NCBI RefSeq assembly: GCF_900172325.1
Contig: NZ_FWFR01000001.1
Span: 868,001 to 932,000, forward strand
Direction of reading: 5' to 3'
Length of the DNA stretch: 64,000 bases
From: Oceanibacterium hippocampi
GTDB lineage: Bacteria > Pseudomonadota > Alphaproteobacteria > Sneathiellales > Sneathiellaceae
Under the pieces are notes generated by a model. It made no database searches, was not told where the DNA came from, and saw only the letters and a program-made list of their open reading frames with translations. A program made the position numbers and the translations under genes. Of this stretch, positions 1 to 7,807 are shown piece after piece (the first letter of the stretch is position 1; each line of letters begins with the position of its first letter).

Positions 1-6
1 AGGCGT

Positions 7-876
7 GTGTTGAACGATTCCGAAGGCAGTACAGGCGCGCTCGAAACGCTGCGCGCCGAGATCGACCGCATCGACGACCAGCTGCTGACACTCATTCAGC
101 AACGGGTCGCCTGCGTCAACGACATCGCGCGCGCGAAACAGGCGAACGGCGGCCGGCCGGGCATTCGCCCGGGCCGCGAGGCGATGATCCTGCGCCGCCT
201 CCTGGCCGGCTACGACAACGCCCTGCCGGTCCAGGTCGTGGTGCGGATCTGGCGCGAACTGATTTCCGCCTTCTGCCGTTTCCAGAGCCCTTACTCGGTC
301 GCGGTCGTCGCGCCGGAGAAGTCGGTCGGCTACTGGGACCTGGCGCGCTCCCATTACGGAACCGCGACGCCGACCTCGCTGCATCGCTCGCAGCATGTCG
401 TCCTGAGCACCGTCTCGGCCGATTCTGACGTCGTCGGGATCCTGCCCTGGCCGTGCCCGGAAGGCGATGAGGAACCCTGGTGGATCCAGCTCGTCGCCGG
501 CGGCGAACGGACCCCGCAGATCATCGCCAAGCTGCCCTTCCTCGAACCCGGCGGTGGCCGCTTCGAGGATCTGAGCGCGATGGCGGTCGCCAATGTCGAT
601 CCCGAACCGTCCGGCGACGACATCACGCTGGCCGTCGCTGTGACCCGCGAGCAGGTCAGCCGGGCCCGCTTCAACACCGAGATCGAACGAGCCGGAATTC
701 CCGGGCATTGCATCGATTCGCGCCAGGCTCGCTCGGGCGGCGACTGGATGCAGCTCATCGAAATCGACGGTTTCGTCGAACGCGGCGATCCACGCCTCGA
801 GGCGCTCCAGGCCGCCGAAGGGGCCGACATCGAGCGCATCGTCGTGCTCGGCGCTTACGCCAAGCCGCTTCACTAG
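7..876 (+). CDS. Chorismate mutase (AroQ type) with long C-terminal extension
   Basis: The first ~95 residues are an all-helical AroQ-type chorismate mutase domain (LRAEIDRIDDQLL near the N-terminus, then an arginine-rich helix and RIWREL), which converts chorismate to prephenate for Phe/Tyr synthesis in the cytosol. Residues ~96-289 start like a prephenate dehydratase domain (VAVVAPEKSVGYWDLA) but I see no TRF catalytic motif, so this half is probably non-catalytic, perhaps structural or ligand-binding. GTG at 7 or TTG at 10 could start it; the frame is open to the window edge, so the true start may lie outside. It leads directly into the HisC-type aminotransferase and prephenate dehydrogenase, a short aromatic-amino-acid operon. 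Confidence 0.85.
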   Translation: MLNDSEGSTGALETLRAEIDRIDDQLLTLIQQRVACVNDIARAKQANGGRPGIRPGREAMILRRLLAGYDNALPVQVVVRIWRELISAFCRFQSPYSVAVVAPEKSVGYWDLARSHYGTATPTSLHRSQHVVLSTVSADSDVVGILPWPCPEGDEEPWWIQLVAGGERTPQIIAKLPFLEPGGGRFEDLSAMAVANVDPEPSGDDITLAVAVTREQVSRARFNTEIERAGIPGHCIDSRQARSGGDWMQLIEIDGFVERGDPRLEALQAAEGADIERIVVLGAYAKPLH

Positions 877-915
877 AGATCCGATCAGGCGACATTCCTC
901 ACCCGGGAGATTGAG

Positions 916-2010
916 TTGAGCTTGCCCGAACCGCAGCCAGGCATCATGGCGATCAAACCCTATCGTGGCGGCGCCCACAGCGCCGAGGGTGTCGAGCGGG
1001 TGATCACGCTGTCGGCGAACGAGTCGCCGCTCGGGCCGAGTCCCAAGGCGGTCGCGGCGGTTCGCGCCATGGCCGATCATGCCCATCGCTATCCGGACGG
1101 CGGCGCCACGGCGCTCCGCGAGGCGCTGGCCGCACACTACGGGCTCGAGGCCGATCGCATCATCTGCTCGAACGGCTCCGACGAGCTGATTTCGCTGCTC
1201 TGCGCCGCCTATGTCGGGCCGGGCGACGAGATCGTCATGAGCCGGCATGGCTTCCTGATGTATCCGATCGCCGCGACCGTCTGCGGCGGCAAGGTGGTGA
1301 TGGCGCCGGAGAACGAGCTCACCGCCAATGTCGATGCGCTGATCGCCGCGGTGAGCGACAGGACGCGGATCTGTTTTCTCGCGAACCCGAACAACCCGAC
1401 CGGGACGATGCTGCCGAGCGACGAGGTCGCGCGGCTGCGTGACGGCCTGCCCGAGCGTGTCCTGCTGGTGATCGACGCGGCCTATGCCGAATATGTCACG
1501 CGGAACGATTACAGCGCCGGCATGGATCTGGTTGCCCGTCATGACAACGTGATCATGACGCGGACCTTCTCGAAGATCTACGGGCTGGCCGGGCTCAGGA
1601 TCGGCTGGGCCTACGGCGCACCGGGCGTGATCGAGGTGCTGCACCGGGTCCGTGGGCCGTTCAACACCAATGCGGTTGCCCAGGCCGCGGCCATCGCGGC
1701 GCTCGCCGATGTTGCCCATGTCGACGCGGCCCGGAGCCACAACGATATCTGGCGACCTTGGCTGGAACGGGAATTCCGTGCCCTCGGCCTGGAGGTCACG
1801 CCGAGTGTCGGCAATTTCCTGCTTGTCCATTTCCCGGGCGGTGACAAGGGCGCGCAGGCGGCCGACGCCTTCCTGGTCAAGCGCGGCATCCTGCTTCGCG
1901 ACATGCAGGCATACGGTTTCGATCATGCGCTTCGCGTGACCGTCGGGCTCGAGGAGGAGAACCGGGCCCTGGTCGCCGCCCTCGCCGATTTCCTCGGCGC
2001 GAAGGGCTAG
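916..2010 (+). CDS. hisC: Histidinol-phosphate/aromatic aminotransferase HisC
   Basis: Class I/II PLP-dependent aminotransferase of 364 residues, the usual HisC length. The substrate/cofactor loop ANPNNPTGT is at ~156-164, the PLP-contacting Asp at ~187 (VIDAAYAEY), and the Schiff-base lysine at ~220 in TRTFSKIYGLAG. It interconverts histidinol phosphate and imidazole-acetol phosphate. Its position between chorismate mutase and prephenate dehydrogenase suggests that it also, or mainly, transaminates prephenate or the phenyl/hydroxyphenyl-pyruvates. The start is TTG at 916, supported by GGGAGA about 6 bases upstream. The next gene begins 3 bases after the stop. Confidence 0.92.
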   Translation: MSLPEPQPGIMAIKPYRGGAHSAEGVERVITLSANESPLGPSPKAVAAVRAMADHAHRYPDGGATALREALAAHYGLEADRIICSNGSDELISLLCAAYVGPGDEIVMSRHGFLMYPIAATVCGGKVVMAPENELTANVDALIAAVSDRTRICFLANPNNPTGTMLPSDEVARLRDGLPERVLLVIDAAYAEYVTRNDYSAGMDLVARHDNVIMTRTFSKIYGLAGLRIGWAYGAPGVIEVLHRVRGPFNTNAVAQAAAIAALADVAHVDAARSHNDIWRPWLEREFRALGLEVTPSVGNFLLVHFPGGDKGAQAADAFLVKRGILLRDMQAYGFDHALRVTVGLEEENRALVAALADFLGAKG

Positions 2011-2013
2011 GGG

Positions 2014-2952
2014 ATGGCCGGAAAACCGATCGTCGGGCGGCTGGCACTGATCGGCATCGGCCTGATCGGCTCGTCGCTGGCCCGTGCGGTGAAGCGTGGC
2101 GGCCTGGCGGGCGAGATTGTCTGCACCGCGCGCAGCGCCCGGTCGCGCGAGACGGCGCTGCGCCTCGGCATCGTGGATCGGGTCGAAAGCGACCCGGCCG
2201 CCGCGGTCGCCGGCGCCGATCTGGTCGTTCTCTGCACGCCGCTGCAAAGCTACGAGGCAATCACGAAGAGTATCGCCGGGGCGCTCGCGCCGGGCGCGAT
2301 CCTCAGCGATGTGGGCTCGGTCAAGCAGCATGTCCTCGACAGCCTGGGGCCGCTGCTCCCCGAGGGCGTCCATCTCGTGCCGGGCCATCCGATCGCCGGC
2401 ACCGAGGAATCCGGACCCGAAGCCGGCTTCGCCGAGCTGTTCGACAATCGCTGGTGCGTGCTGACGCCGGCCGAGGATTGCGCGCCCGAGGCGTTGGCGA
2501 AGGTCAGCGCGCTGTGGGAGGCGGTCGGCAGCCGGGTCGAGGTGATGGATGCTCGGCATCACGACCGGGCCCTGGCGCTGACCAGCCATCTGCCGCATCT
2601 GATCGCCTACAACATCGTCGGCACCGCGAGCGACCTCGAAGCCGTGACCGCGCAGGAAGTGATCAAGTATTCCGCCGGCGGGTTCCGCGACTTCACCCGC
2701 ATCGCGGCCTCGGATCCGACGATGTGGCGCGACGTCTTCCTGACCAACCGCGAGGCGGTGCTGGAAGTCCTGTCCCGCTTCACCGAGGATCTCTTCGCCC
2801 TGCAACGGGCGATCCGCTGGGGCGACGGCGACGCGCTGTTCGACCTGTTCACGCGGACCCGGGCGATCCGCCGGCAGATCGTCGAGGCCGGCCAGGAAAC
2901 CGCGGCACCGGACTTCGGCCGCCCGCATGGCGACGGCGGCGCCGACGAATAA
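2014..2952 (+). CDS. tyrC: Prephenate/arogenate dehydrogenase
   Basis: 312-residue NAD(P)-dependent dehydrogenase of the TyrA/TyrC family, making 4-hydroxyphenylpyruvate or tyrosine from prephenate or arogenate. The N-terminal Rossmann motif GIGLIG is at ~14-19 and the catalytic-histidine motif GHPIAGTE at ~124-131; the remainder is the helical dimerisation domain. There is no C-terminal ACT domain, so allosteric Tyr inhibition through such a domain is not expected. It lies 3 bases after hisC and completes the aromatic block. Whether prephenate or arogenate is preferred cannot be read from the sequence. Confidence 0.9.
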   Translation: MAGKPIVGRLALIGIGLIGSSLARAVKRGGLAGEIVCTARSARSRETALRLGIVDRVESDPAAAVAGADLVVLCTPLQSYEAITKSIAGALAPGAILSDVGSVKQHVLDSLGPLLPEGVHLVPGHPIAGTEESGPEAGFAELFDNRWCVLTPAEDCAPEALAKVSALWEAVGSRVEVMDARHHDRALALTSHLPHLIAYNIVGTASDLEAVTAQEVIKYSAGGFRDFTRIAASDPTMWRDVFLTNREAVLEVLSRFTEDLFALQRAIRWGDGDALFDLFTRTRAIRRQIVEAGQETAAPDFGRPHGDGGADE

Positions 2953-3183
2953 CCGCGAATTGCGGGTCGGCTGCGACCGCGGCTGTGATCCCGTTCACCG
3001 CGCCGCCCGCGCCCGCGTATCAGTTCTGGTGAAAGGCCCGTCCGGCCGTGCCGGGCGGTCCCCCATTCCGTAGCGTCCCGTTTTCCCGTCATCAACCGAC
3101 GGCGCCCGCGGTGCCCGATCCCGACTGCGCGACCGAAGGGTCGACCGTTGCGCCGATCGCCGGAAACTGGAAGGATTCACACG

Positions 3184-4506
3184 ATGGAAGACCAGCGTGG
3201 ACTGCGTTTCTCCTCGGGCAGCGCGGGCAGCCGCGATGCCTACGAGGCGGCTCTGAGGGCCTTCAACGTCTATCGCGGCGATCCCGTCGCCATCATCGAC
3301 AAGGCACTCGCCGAGGATCCGGACTTCGCGATGGGCCATGTCCTGCGGGCCGAGGTCCATGTCTCGATGTGGGAGCGTGGCGTGCTGCCCGAGATCGAGG
3401 CCAGCCTCGCCCGGCTCGAGGAACTCGGCAACCGTTTGAACGAGCGCGAGCGGATGCATGCCGGCGCGATCCGGCAATGGGCCGCCGGCGACTGGAACGG
3501 CATGCGCGACCGGCTCGACCGGCTTTCCGCCGAGTATCCGCGCGATCTGCTGGCGCTGCAGATCGGCCATCTGGCGGATTTCTTTCACGGCGACCGCCAC
3601 AACCTGCAGGGCCGGGTCGCGCGGGCCCTGCCGGCCTGGAACCGTGACGACCCGGGTTACGGCATCCTGCTCGGCATGCGCGCCTTCGGTCTCGAGGAGA
3701 ACGGCGACTATGCCGTGGCCGAGGAAACCGGCCGACATGCCCTCGCCCTGGATGGCGACGATTGCTGGGCACAGCACGCGGTCGCCCATGTCCTCGAGAT
3801 GCAGGGCCGGCAGGCCGAAGGCGCGGCCTTCATGGAAAGTCGGACGGCGCACTGGGCCCAGGACGACAACGGCTTCGCCTTCCACAACTGGTGGCACACG
3901 GCGCTCTATCATCTTGACCAGGACCATGTCGGGCGGGTGCTCGAGATCTACGACCAGGGCGTCCGGCCGGAACCCAGCGACATCCACCTGATGCTGCTCG
4001 ATGCCGCCGCGCTGCTCTGGCGACTGCATCTTCGCGGGATCGATGTCGGCGGACGCTGGCAGGAACTCGCCGATGCCTACGAGCGGACAGGCGACGACGG
4101 CTTCTATGTCTTCAACGATCTGCACCGCATGATGGCCCTTGTCGCGACCGGGCGGAACGACGCGGCGCAGCGCCTGCTCGACGCGGTCACCCGTGCGGCG
4201 GGCGAGGCCGGTACCAATGCCCGCATGGTCCGGGACGCCGGTCACGCGGTCGTCGCCGCCATCGAGGCATTCGGCCGAGAACGCTATGGCGATGCGGTCG
4301 ACCTGCTGATGCCGGTTCGCTACAGGGCCTATGTCTTCGGCGGCAGCAACGCGCAGCGGGACATCCTCCACAGGACCCTGATCGAGGCCGCGCTCCGTGC
4401 CGGCGACAGGCCGCTCGCCATCGCGCTGGCGAACGAGCGAACCGTCGGAAGGCCGCATTGCCCGTTCAGCCGGTCGCTTGCGGCGCGGGCGGTGGCGCTG
4501 CACTGA
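3184..4506 (+). CDS. TPR-repeat protein of the TTC38 type
   Basis: 440-residue soluble protein made of helical pairs typical of tetratricopeptide repeats, with the overall character of the TTC38 family shared with eukaryotes (AYEAALRAFNVYRGDP near the start, HAVAHVLEMQGR and NWWHTALYHLD in the middle). No signal peptide or membrane segment. I chose ATG 3184 because AGGA sits 8 bases upstream; an in-frame start 36 bases earlier lacks one. The molecular role of this family is not established; a protein-interaction scaffold or a noncatalytic metabolic protein are both possible. It stands alone between the aromatic genes and the phasin gene. Confidence 0.8.
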   Translation: MEDQRGLRFSSGSAGSRDAYEAALRAFNVYRGDPVAIIDKALAEDPDFAMGHVLRAEVHVSMWERGVLPEIEASLARLEELGNRLNERERMHAGAIRQWAAGDWNGMRDRLDRLSAEYPRDLLALQIGHLADFFHGDRHNLQGRVARALPAWNRDDPGYGILLGMRAFGLEENGDYAVAEETGRHALALDGDDCWAQHAVAHVLEMQGRQAEGAAFMESRTAHWAQDDNGFAFHNWWHTALYHLDQDHVGRVLEIYDQGVRPEPSDIHLMLLDAAALLWRLHLRGIDVGGRWQELADAYERTGDDGFYVFNDLHRMMALVATGRNDAAQRLLDAVTRAAGEAGTNARMVRDAGHAVVAAIEAFGRERYGDAVDLLMPVRYRAYVFGGSNAQRDILHRTLIEAALRAGDRPLAIALANERTVGRPHCPFSRSLAARAVALH

Positions 4507-4519
4507 CGGCCGGACCATT

Positions 4520-4551
4520 GCGGGGCCGGGGCGGGCTCGCTCCGGCCCCGC
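4520..4551 (+). terminator. Strong GC-rich inverted repeat after the TPR gene
   Basis: GCGGGGCCGG (4520-4529) is exactly complementary to CCGGCCCCGC (4542-4551) with a 12-base loop, starting 13 bases past the stop of the TPR gene. No T-run follows, so this is terminator-like rather than a textbook intrinsic terminator; it may act with Rho or protect the 3' end. Confidence 0.45.
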
Positions 4552-4730
4552 CGACGATTCGGCCGCGCCGCCGGCTTCCCCTGATCCGCGGTCCGGCGAC
4601 CCCGGCGCAGGCGGCCTTTACGCCTCATATTTGATTCTGCTCATTGACAGAGCCCCGGCGCATCACAATCCTGAACGGCGAGGCCGACCCGCCGCGCATT
4701 CCTGCGAGGGCGGAGAAAGGGAGGCTTATC

Positions 4731-5114
4731 ATGGCAAATGACAAGGCGAAGACCGCGACCGGTGCGATCGAGGAAATGTTCCCGTTCGCGGCCAACATGA
4801 CGGCGGCGTTTCCGGGCAACGAAGGGGCCATAAAGGCCTGGGTCGAGATGAACCGCACGATCGCGCAAGGCATGTACAAATTCTCCGAAGAGACGACACG
4901 CTTCATGGCCCAGCGGATGGAGGACGATCTCGAGCGTCAGCAGGAGATCATGGCCTGCAAGTCGCCCGAGGAGTTCTGGAAGGCCTACAAGGCCTTTGCC
5001 GACAAGGCGGCTGAGGACTACTCGCACGAAGCGGAGAAGATCCTGTCGCTGGCCACCGAGATGCAGACCGCCTGCGCGCATTTCGGCGACAATCTGCGCG
5101 ACAAGAAGGGCTGA
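4731..5114 (+). CDS. Phasin family protein
   Basis: 127-residue amphipathic helical protein (AANMTAAFPG, EMNRTIAQGMYKFSEETTRFMAQRMEDDLERQQE) of the phasin_2 type, which coats polyhydroxyalkanoate granules or acts as a general granule/membrane-associated helper. The start at ATG 4731 is decided by a strong AAAGGGAGG at 4716-4723; the frame extends upstream to 4644 without a comparable ribosome site. A TTGACA box at 4644-4649 may be the -35 element, though the matching -10 is weak. Hbd and the crotonyl-CoA genes downstream fit a cell handling C4 hydroxyacyl-CoA, but no PHA synthase is in the window. Confidence 0.8.
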   Translation: MANDKAKTATGAIEEMFPFAANMTAAFPGNEGAIKAWVEMNRTIAQGMYKFSEETTRFMAQRMEDDLERQQEIMACKSPEEFWKAYKAFADKAAEDYSHEAEKILSLATEMQTACAHFGDNLRDKKG

Positions 5115-5135
5115 TCGCCGGAAGGGTGGCGTCGC

Positions 5136-6161
5136 TCAGAAGAGCGGCCGCACCTTGAGCAGTTTCGCCGGGCCGAGATAGACCCGCCCGTCCGTGGCGC
5201 TCAGCGGCGCCGTCAGGGTCGGTCGCCCGTCGACCGTCGGCTTGGCAAGCAGCGCCAGCGCGATCTTGATCAGATTGGCGTCCTTGTTCCTGACGGTGCC
5301 GGTCTGGACGAGCGCATCGACGGCTTCGTTGAAGCCGGCGATCCGGGTTGTCAGCGTTCCGGCGGGCCGGCGTTCGTCGTCGAGCGTGAGCGTTCCCTCG
5401 GCCTGCAGGTCGAGATCGCCCCAGATCGCGGCGAAACGCCCGACCTCGATCCGGCCGCCACCGTCGCGCCAGGCGAGCAGCGACTTGCGCCAGGAACGGT
5501 CGGCGCGCAGGGGGCCGGTGACGAGGCTCTCGACGGCGACTTCCTGAACGACAGGTCCGAACGGCAGCGGTTTTCCGACGTCCGGCAGTTTCAGCGTCTC
5601 GGCCGAGAGCGCGACGTTGTAGCTGCCGGCCGGCAGGCCCGCCTCATCGCCGTGGTTGGCGCGCACGAAGAGGCGCGCCCGGGCCGCGTCGAGCGGCGGT
5701 CCGTCCGACGGGCGCCAGGACGGCGCGGTCATGTCGAGGGCGAAACGAAGCGGCTGGCCGGCGCCGTCGAGCACCAGGCTGAAGCGGTTCGTCTCGCTCG
5801 CGAGCATCGCCGTGTGCTGTTTCCCACCGTCGCTCCAGGCGATGTCCTGGCGGCCCTCGACGCTGCCGATCACGTGATTGAGCTTCCACGGCTGGACGAT
5901 CGCCCAGACCCTCTCGGCCCGCCATTCGCCGCTCTCCTTGCCGCGCGACACGACCGCCTGCGGATTCACGACGTCGATGCGGATGCGGTAGGGGAAGCCG
6001 CTTCGTTCGATGCGGTCGAAGGCGATGTCATGGCCCTTGTCGCGCTGGGCGGCGGCCCAGCCTATGACGCCGTCGAGCAGGCGGTCGCTCAGCCAGTACC
6101 AGTATCCGGTATAGCCGCCGAGAACCGTGACGATCGCCAGGATTGCGAGAATGAGGCGCAT
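5136..6161 (-). CDS. DUF2125 domain-containing envelope protein
   Basis: 341 residues with an N-terminal hydrophobic anchor/signal (~1-24, ILAILAIVTVLGGYTGYWYW), followed by a mostly beta-stranded body containing the family-typical GFPYRIRIDV stretch. This is the alphaproteobacterial DUF2125 family, whose function is unknown; the anchor suggests a periplasmic or membrane-tethered position. It converges on the phasin gene (21 bases between stops) and is divergent from the DMT transporter, sharing a 107-bp region with a TTTATATA stretch at 6203-6210. Confidence 0.82.
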   Translation of the reverse strand: MRLILAILAIVTVLGGYTGYWYWLSDRLLDGVIGWAAAQRDKGHDIAFDRIERSGFPYRIRIDVVNPQAVVSRGKESGEWRAERVWAIVQPWKLNHVIGSVEGRQDIAWSDGGKQHTAMLASETNRFSLVLDGAGQPLRFALDMTAPSWRPSDGPPLDAARARLFVRANHGDEAGLPAGSYNVALSAETLKLPDVGKPLPFGPVVQEVAVESLVTGPLRADRSWRKSLLAWRDGGGRIEVGRFAAIWGDLDLQAEGTLTLDDERRPAGTLTTRIAGFNEAVDALVQTGTVRNKDANLIKIALALLAKPTVDGRPTLTAPLSATDGRVYLGPAKLLKVRPLF

Positions 6162-6268
6162 GGTTCCGTTCCGAGAAGAGTGCTGGCGCTCGCGCGAAGC
6201 ACTTTATATAGAGGTTCGACCGGAGCCGGTCGAGGCGGGTCGGCGCTACCTGTGGGGCAGTAACGAGC

Positions 6269-7186
6269 ATGAACGCTGGCGAGAAGGAAAGCGGCGCCCT
6301 GCAGGGGCTTTGGCTCGCGGCCATGCCGGGCGTCTTCGTGCTGCTCTGGAGCACCGGCTTCATCGGCGCCAAGCTTGGCCTGCCCTATGCCGAGCCGCTG
6401 ACGTTCCTGTCCTACCGGTTCGCCATCGTCGGCGTGACACTGGTCGTCTTCTCGCTGCTCACGGGGGCGTCCTGGCCGCGCCGGGGCATCGACTGGCTGC
6501 ATATCGCCTTCGTCGGGCTGATGATGCACGGCATCTATCTGGGCGGAGTCTTCTCGTCGATCCACCTGGGTGTCCCGGCCGGGGTCTCGGCGCTTATCGT
6601 CGGCATCCAGCCGCTGCTGGTCGCCGCCGCCGCCGGGCCGGTGCTGCGCGAGCGGGTGACCGCCCGGCAATGGGCGGGACTGGTGCTCGGCCTTGGCGGC
6701 GTCATGCTGGTGGTCGAGCAGAAGCTCGCGGTCGGCGAGGGCACGCCCTTCGCCGTCTCGCTGTCGATCTTCGCCCTGGTCGGGATCACCGTCGGCACGC
6801 TCTACCAGAAGCGCTTCTGCTCGCACATGAACCTGCGCACCGGCAACGCGATCCAGTTCACCGCCGCCGGCGCCGCGGTCTGGCTGATCTCGCTGCTGAC
6901 CGAGACCGGCGAGGTGGTCTGGTCCGGCGAGTTCGTCTTCGCGCTCGGCTGGCTGGTCGTGGTGCTTTCCTTCGGGGCGATGACGCTGCTTTACATCCTG
7001 ATCCGCCGGGGCGCGGCGGCGCGGGTCTCCAGCCTGTTCTTCCTGGTGCCGCCCTCGACGGCCGTCATCGCCTTCTTCCTGTTCGGCGAGCAGCTCGGCT
7101 GGATCGCGCTGTTCGGGATGGCGCTCACCATGGTCGGGGTCGCGATGGTCAACCTGCGGCCTGCCAAGCCGGCGGTGCGGGCCTGA
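6269..7186 (+). CDS. DMT-superfamily (EamA) transporter
   Basis: 305-residue hydrophobic protein with about ten predicted membrane segments in two EamA repeats (first repeat from PGVFVLLWSTGFIGAKLGLPYAEP, second from LSIFALVGITVGTLYQKRF). Drug/metabolite exporters of this family move amino acids, nucleotides or metabolites out of the cell; the substrate is not predictable here. Its TGA overlaps the ATG of the ChaC-like gene by one base (TGATG), so the two are translationally coupled. The promoter region is shared with the divergent DUF2125 gene. Confidence 0.88.
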   Translation: MNAGEKESGALQGLWLAAMPGVFVLLWSTGFIGAKLGLPYAEPLTFLSYRFAIVGVTLVVFSLLTGASWPRRGIDWLHIAFVGLMMHGIYLGGVFSSIHLGVPAGVSALIVGIQPLLVAAAAGPVLRERVTARQWAGLVLGLGGVMLVVEQKLAVGEGTPFAVSLSIFALVGITVGTLYQKRFCSHMNLRTGNAIQFTAAGAAVWLISLLTETGEVVWSGEFVFALGWLVVVLSFGAMTLLYILIRRGAAARVSSLFFLVPPSTAVIAFFLFGEQLGWIALFGMALTMVGVAMVNLRPAKPAVRA

Positions 7187-7791
7187 TGGCCGTGACGCCG
7201 CGCCCGCTGCTGGAACCCGACCTGCCGCCGGTCGATTACCCGCTGCCCGATTTCCGGCCCGGCGAGGATCTATGGGTGTTCGGCTACGGCTCGCTGATGT
7301 GGCGGCCCGGCTTCGACCATCTGGGCATCGAGCCGGCGCTTCTGCGCGGCTACCACCGGGCCTTCTGCGTGCGCTCGGTGGTCCATCGCGGTACCCGCGC
7401 GCGCCCGGGCCTCGTTCTTGGCCTCGACAACGGCGGGGCCTGCCGGGGCCGGGCGATCCGCGTGGCCGCGCCCGACCGGGAATATGTCGTCGATTACCTC
7501 TATCGCCGGGAAATGGTGACCAGCGTCTACCGGCCGCGCATTGTCCGGGTCCGCCTGACCGCGCGCGACGAAACGGTCCCGGCGCTGGCCTTCGTGGTCG
7601 ACCGGCGGCACGAGCAATATTGCGGCAAGCTGGCGCTCGACGAGGCGGCGGCCGTCATCGCCGCGGCCAGCGGGCGCGGTGGTCCGAACGTGGAGTACCT
7701 GCGCTCGACCATCACCCATCTCGACGAGCTTGGCATTGCCGAGGGGCCGTTGCACCGGATACTGGCGCTCGCCGAGACGGCGAAAGGTTAG
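7186..7791 (+). CDS. chaC: Gamma-glutamylcyclotransferase, ChaC-like
   Basis: 201 residues with the family hallmark FGYGSLMW at ~32-39, which forms the gamma-glutamyl binding loop. ChaC enzymes act in the cytosol on glutathione, giving 5-oxoproline and Cys-Gly. ATG 7186 overlaps the stop of the EamA transporter by one base, implying coupled translation and perhaps a joint role in thiol or amino-acid turnover and export; that link is inference. The 3' end converges on nrdJ with only 16 bases between the stops. Confidence 0.88.
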   Translation: MAVTPRPLLEPDLPPVDYPLPDFRPGEDLWVFGYGSLMWRPGFDHLGIEPALLRGYHRAFCVRSVVHRGTRARPGLVLGLDNGGACRGRAIRVAAPDREYVVDYLYRREMVTSVYRPRIVRVRLTARDETVPALAFVVDRRHEQYCGKLALDEAAAVIAAASGRGGPNVEYLRSTITHLDELGIAEGPLHRILALAETAKG

Positions 7792-7807
7792 CCTCGGTGC
7801 TTGCGGC

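Noticed and set aside
2995-4518. Long antisense open frame opposite the TPR gene (507 codons)
   Set aside because: Val/Arg-rich composition from high GC codon shadowing; no domain, no ribosome site; the plus-strand gene has family motifs and a proper start.
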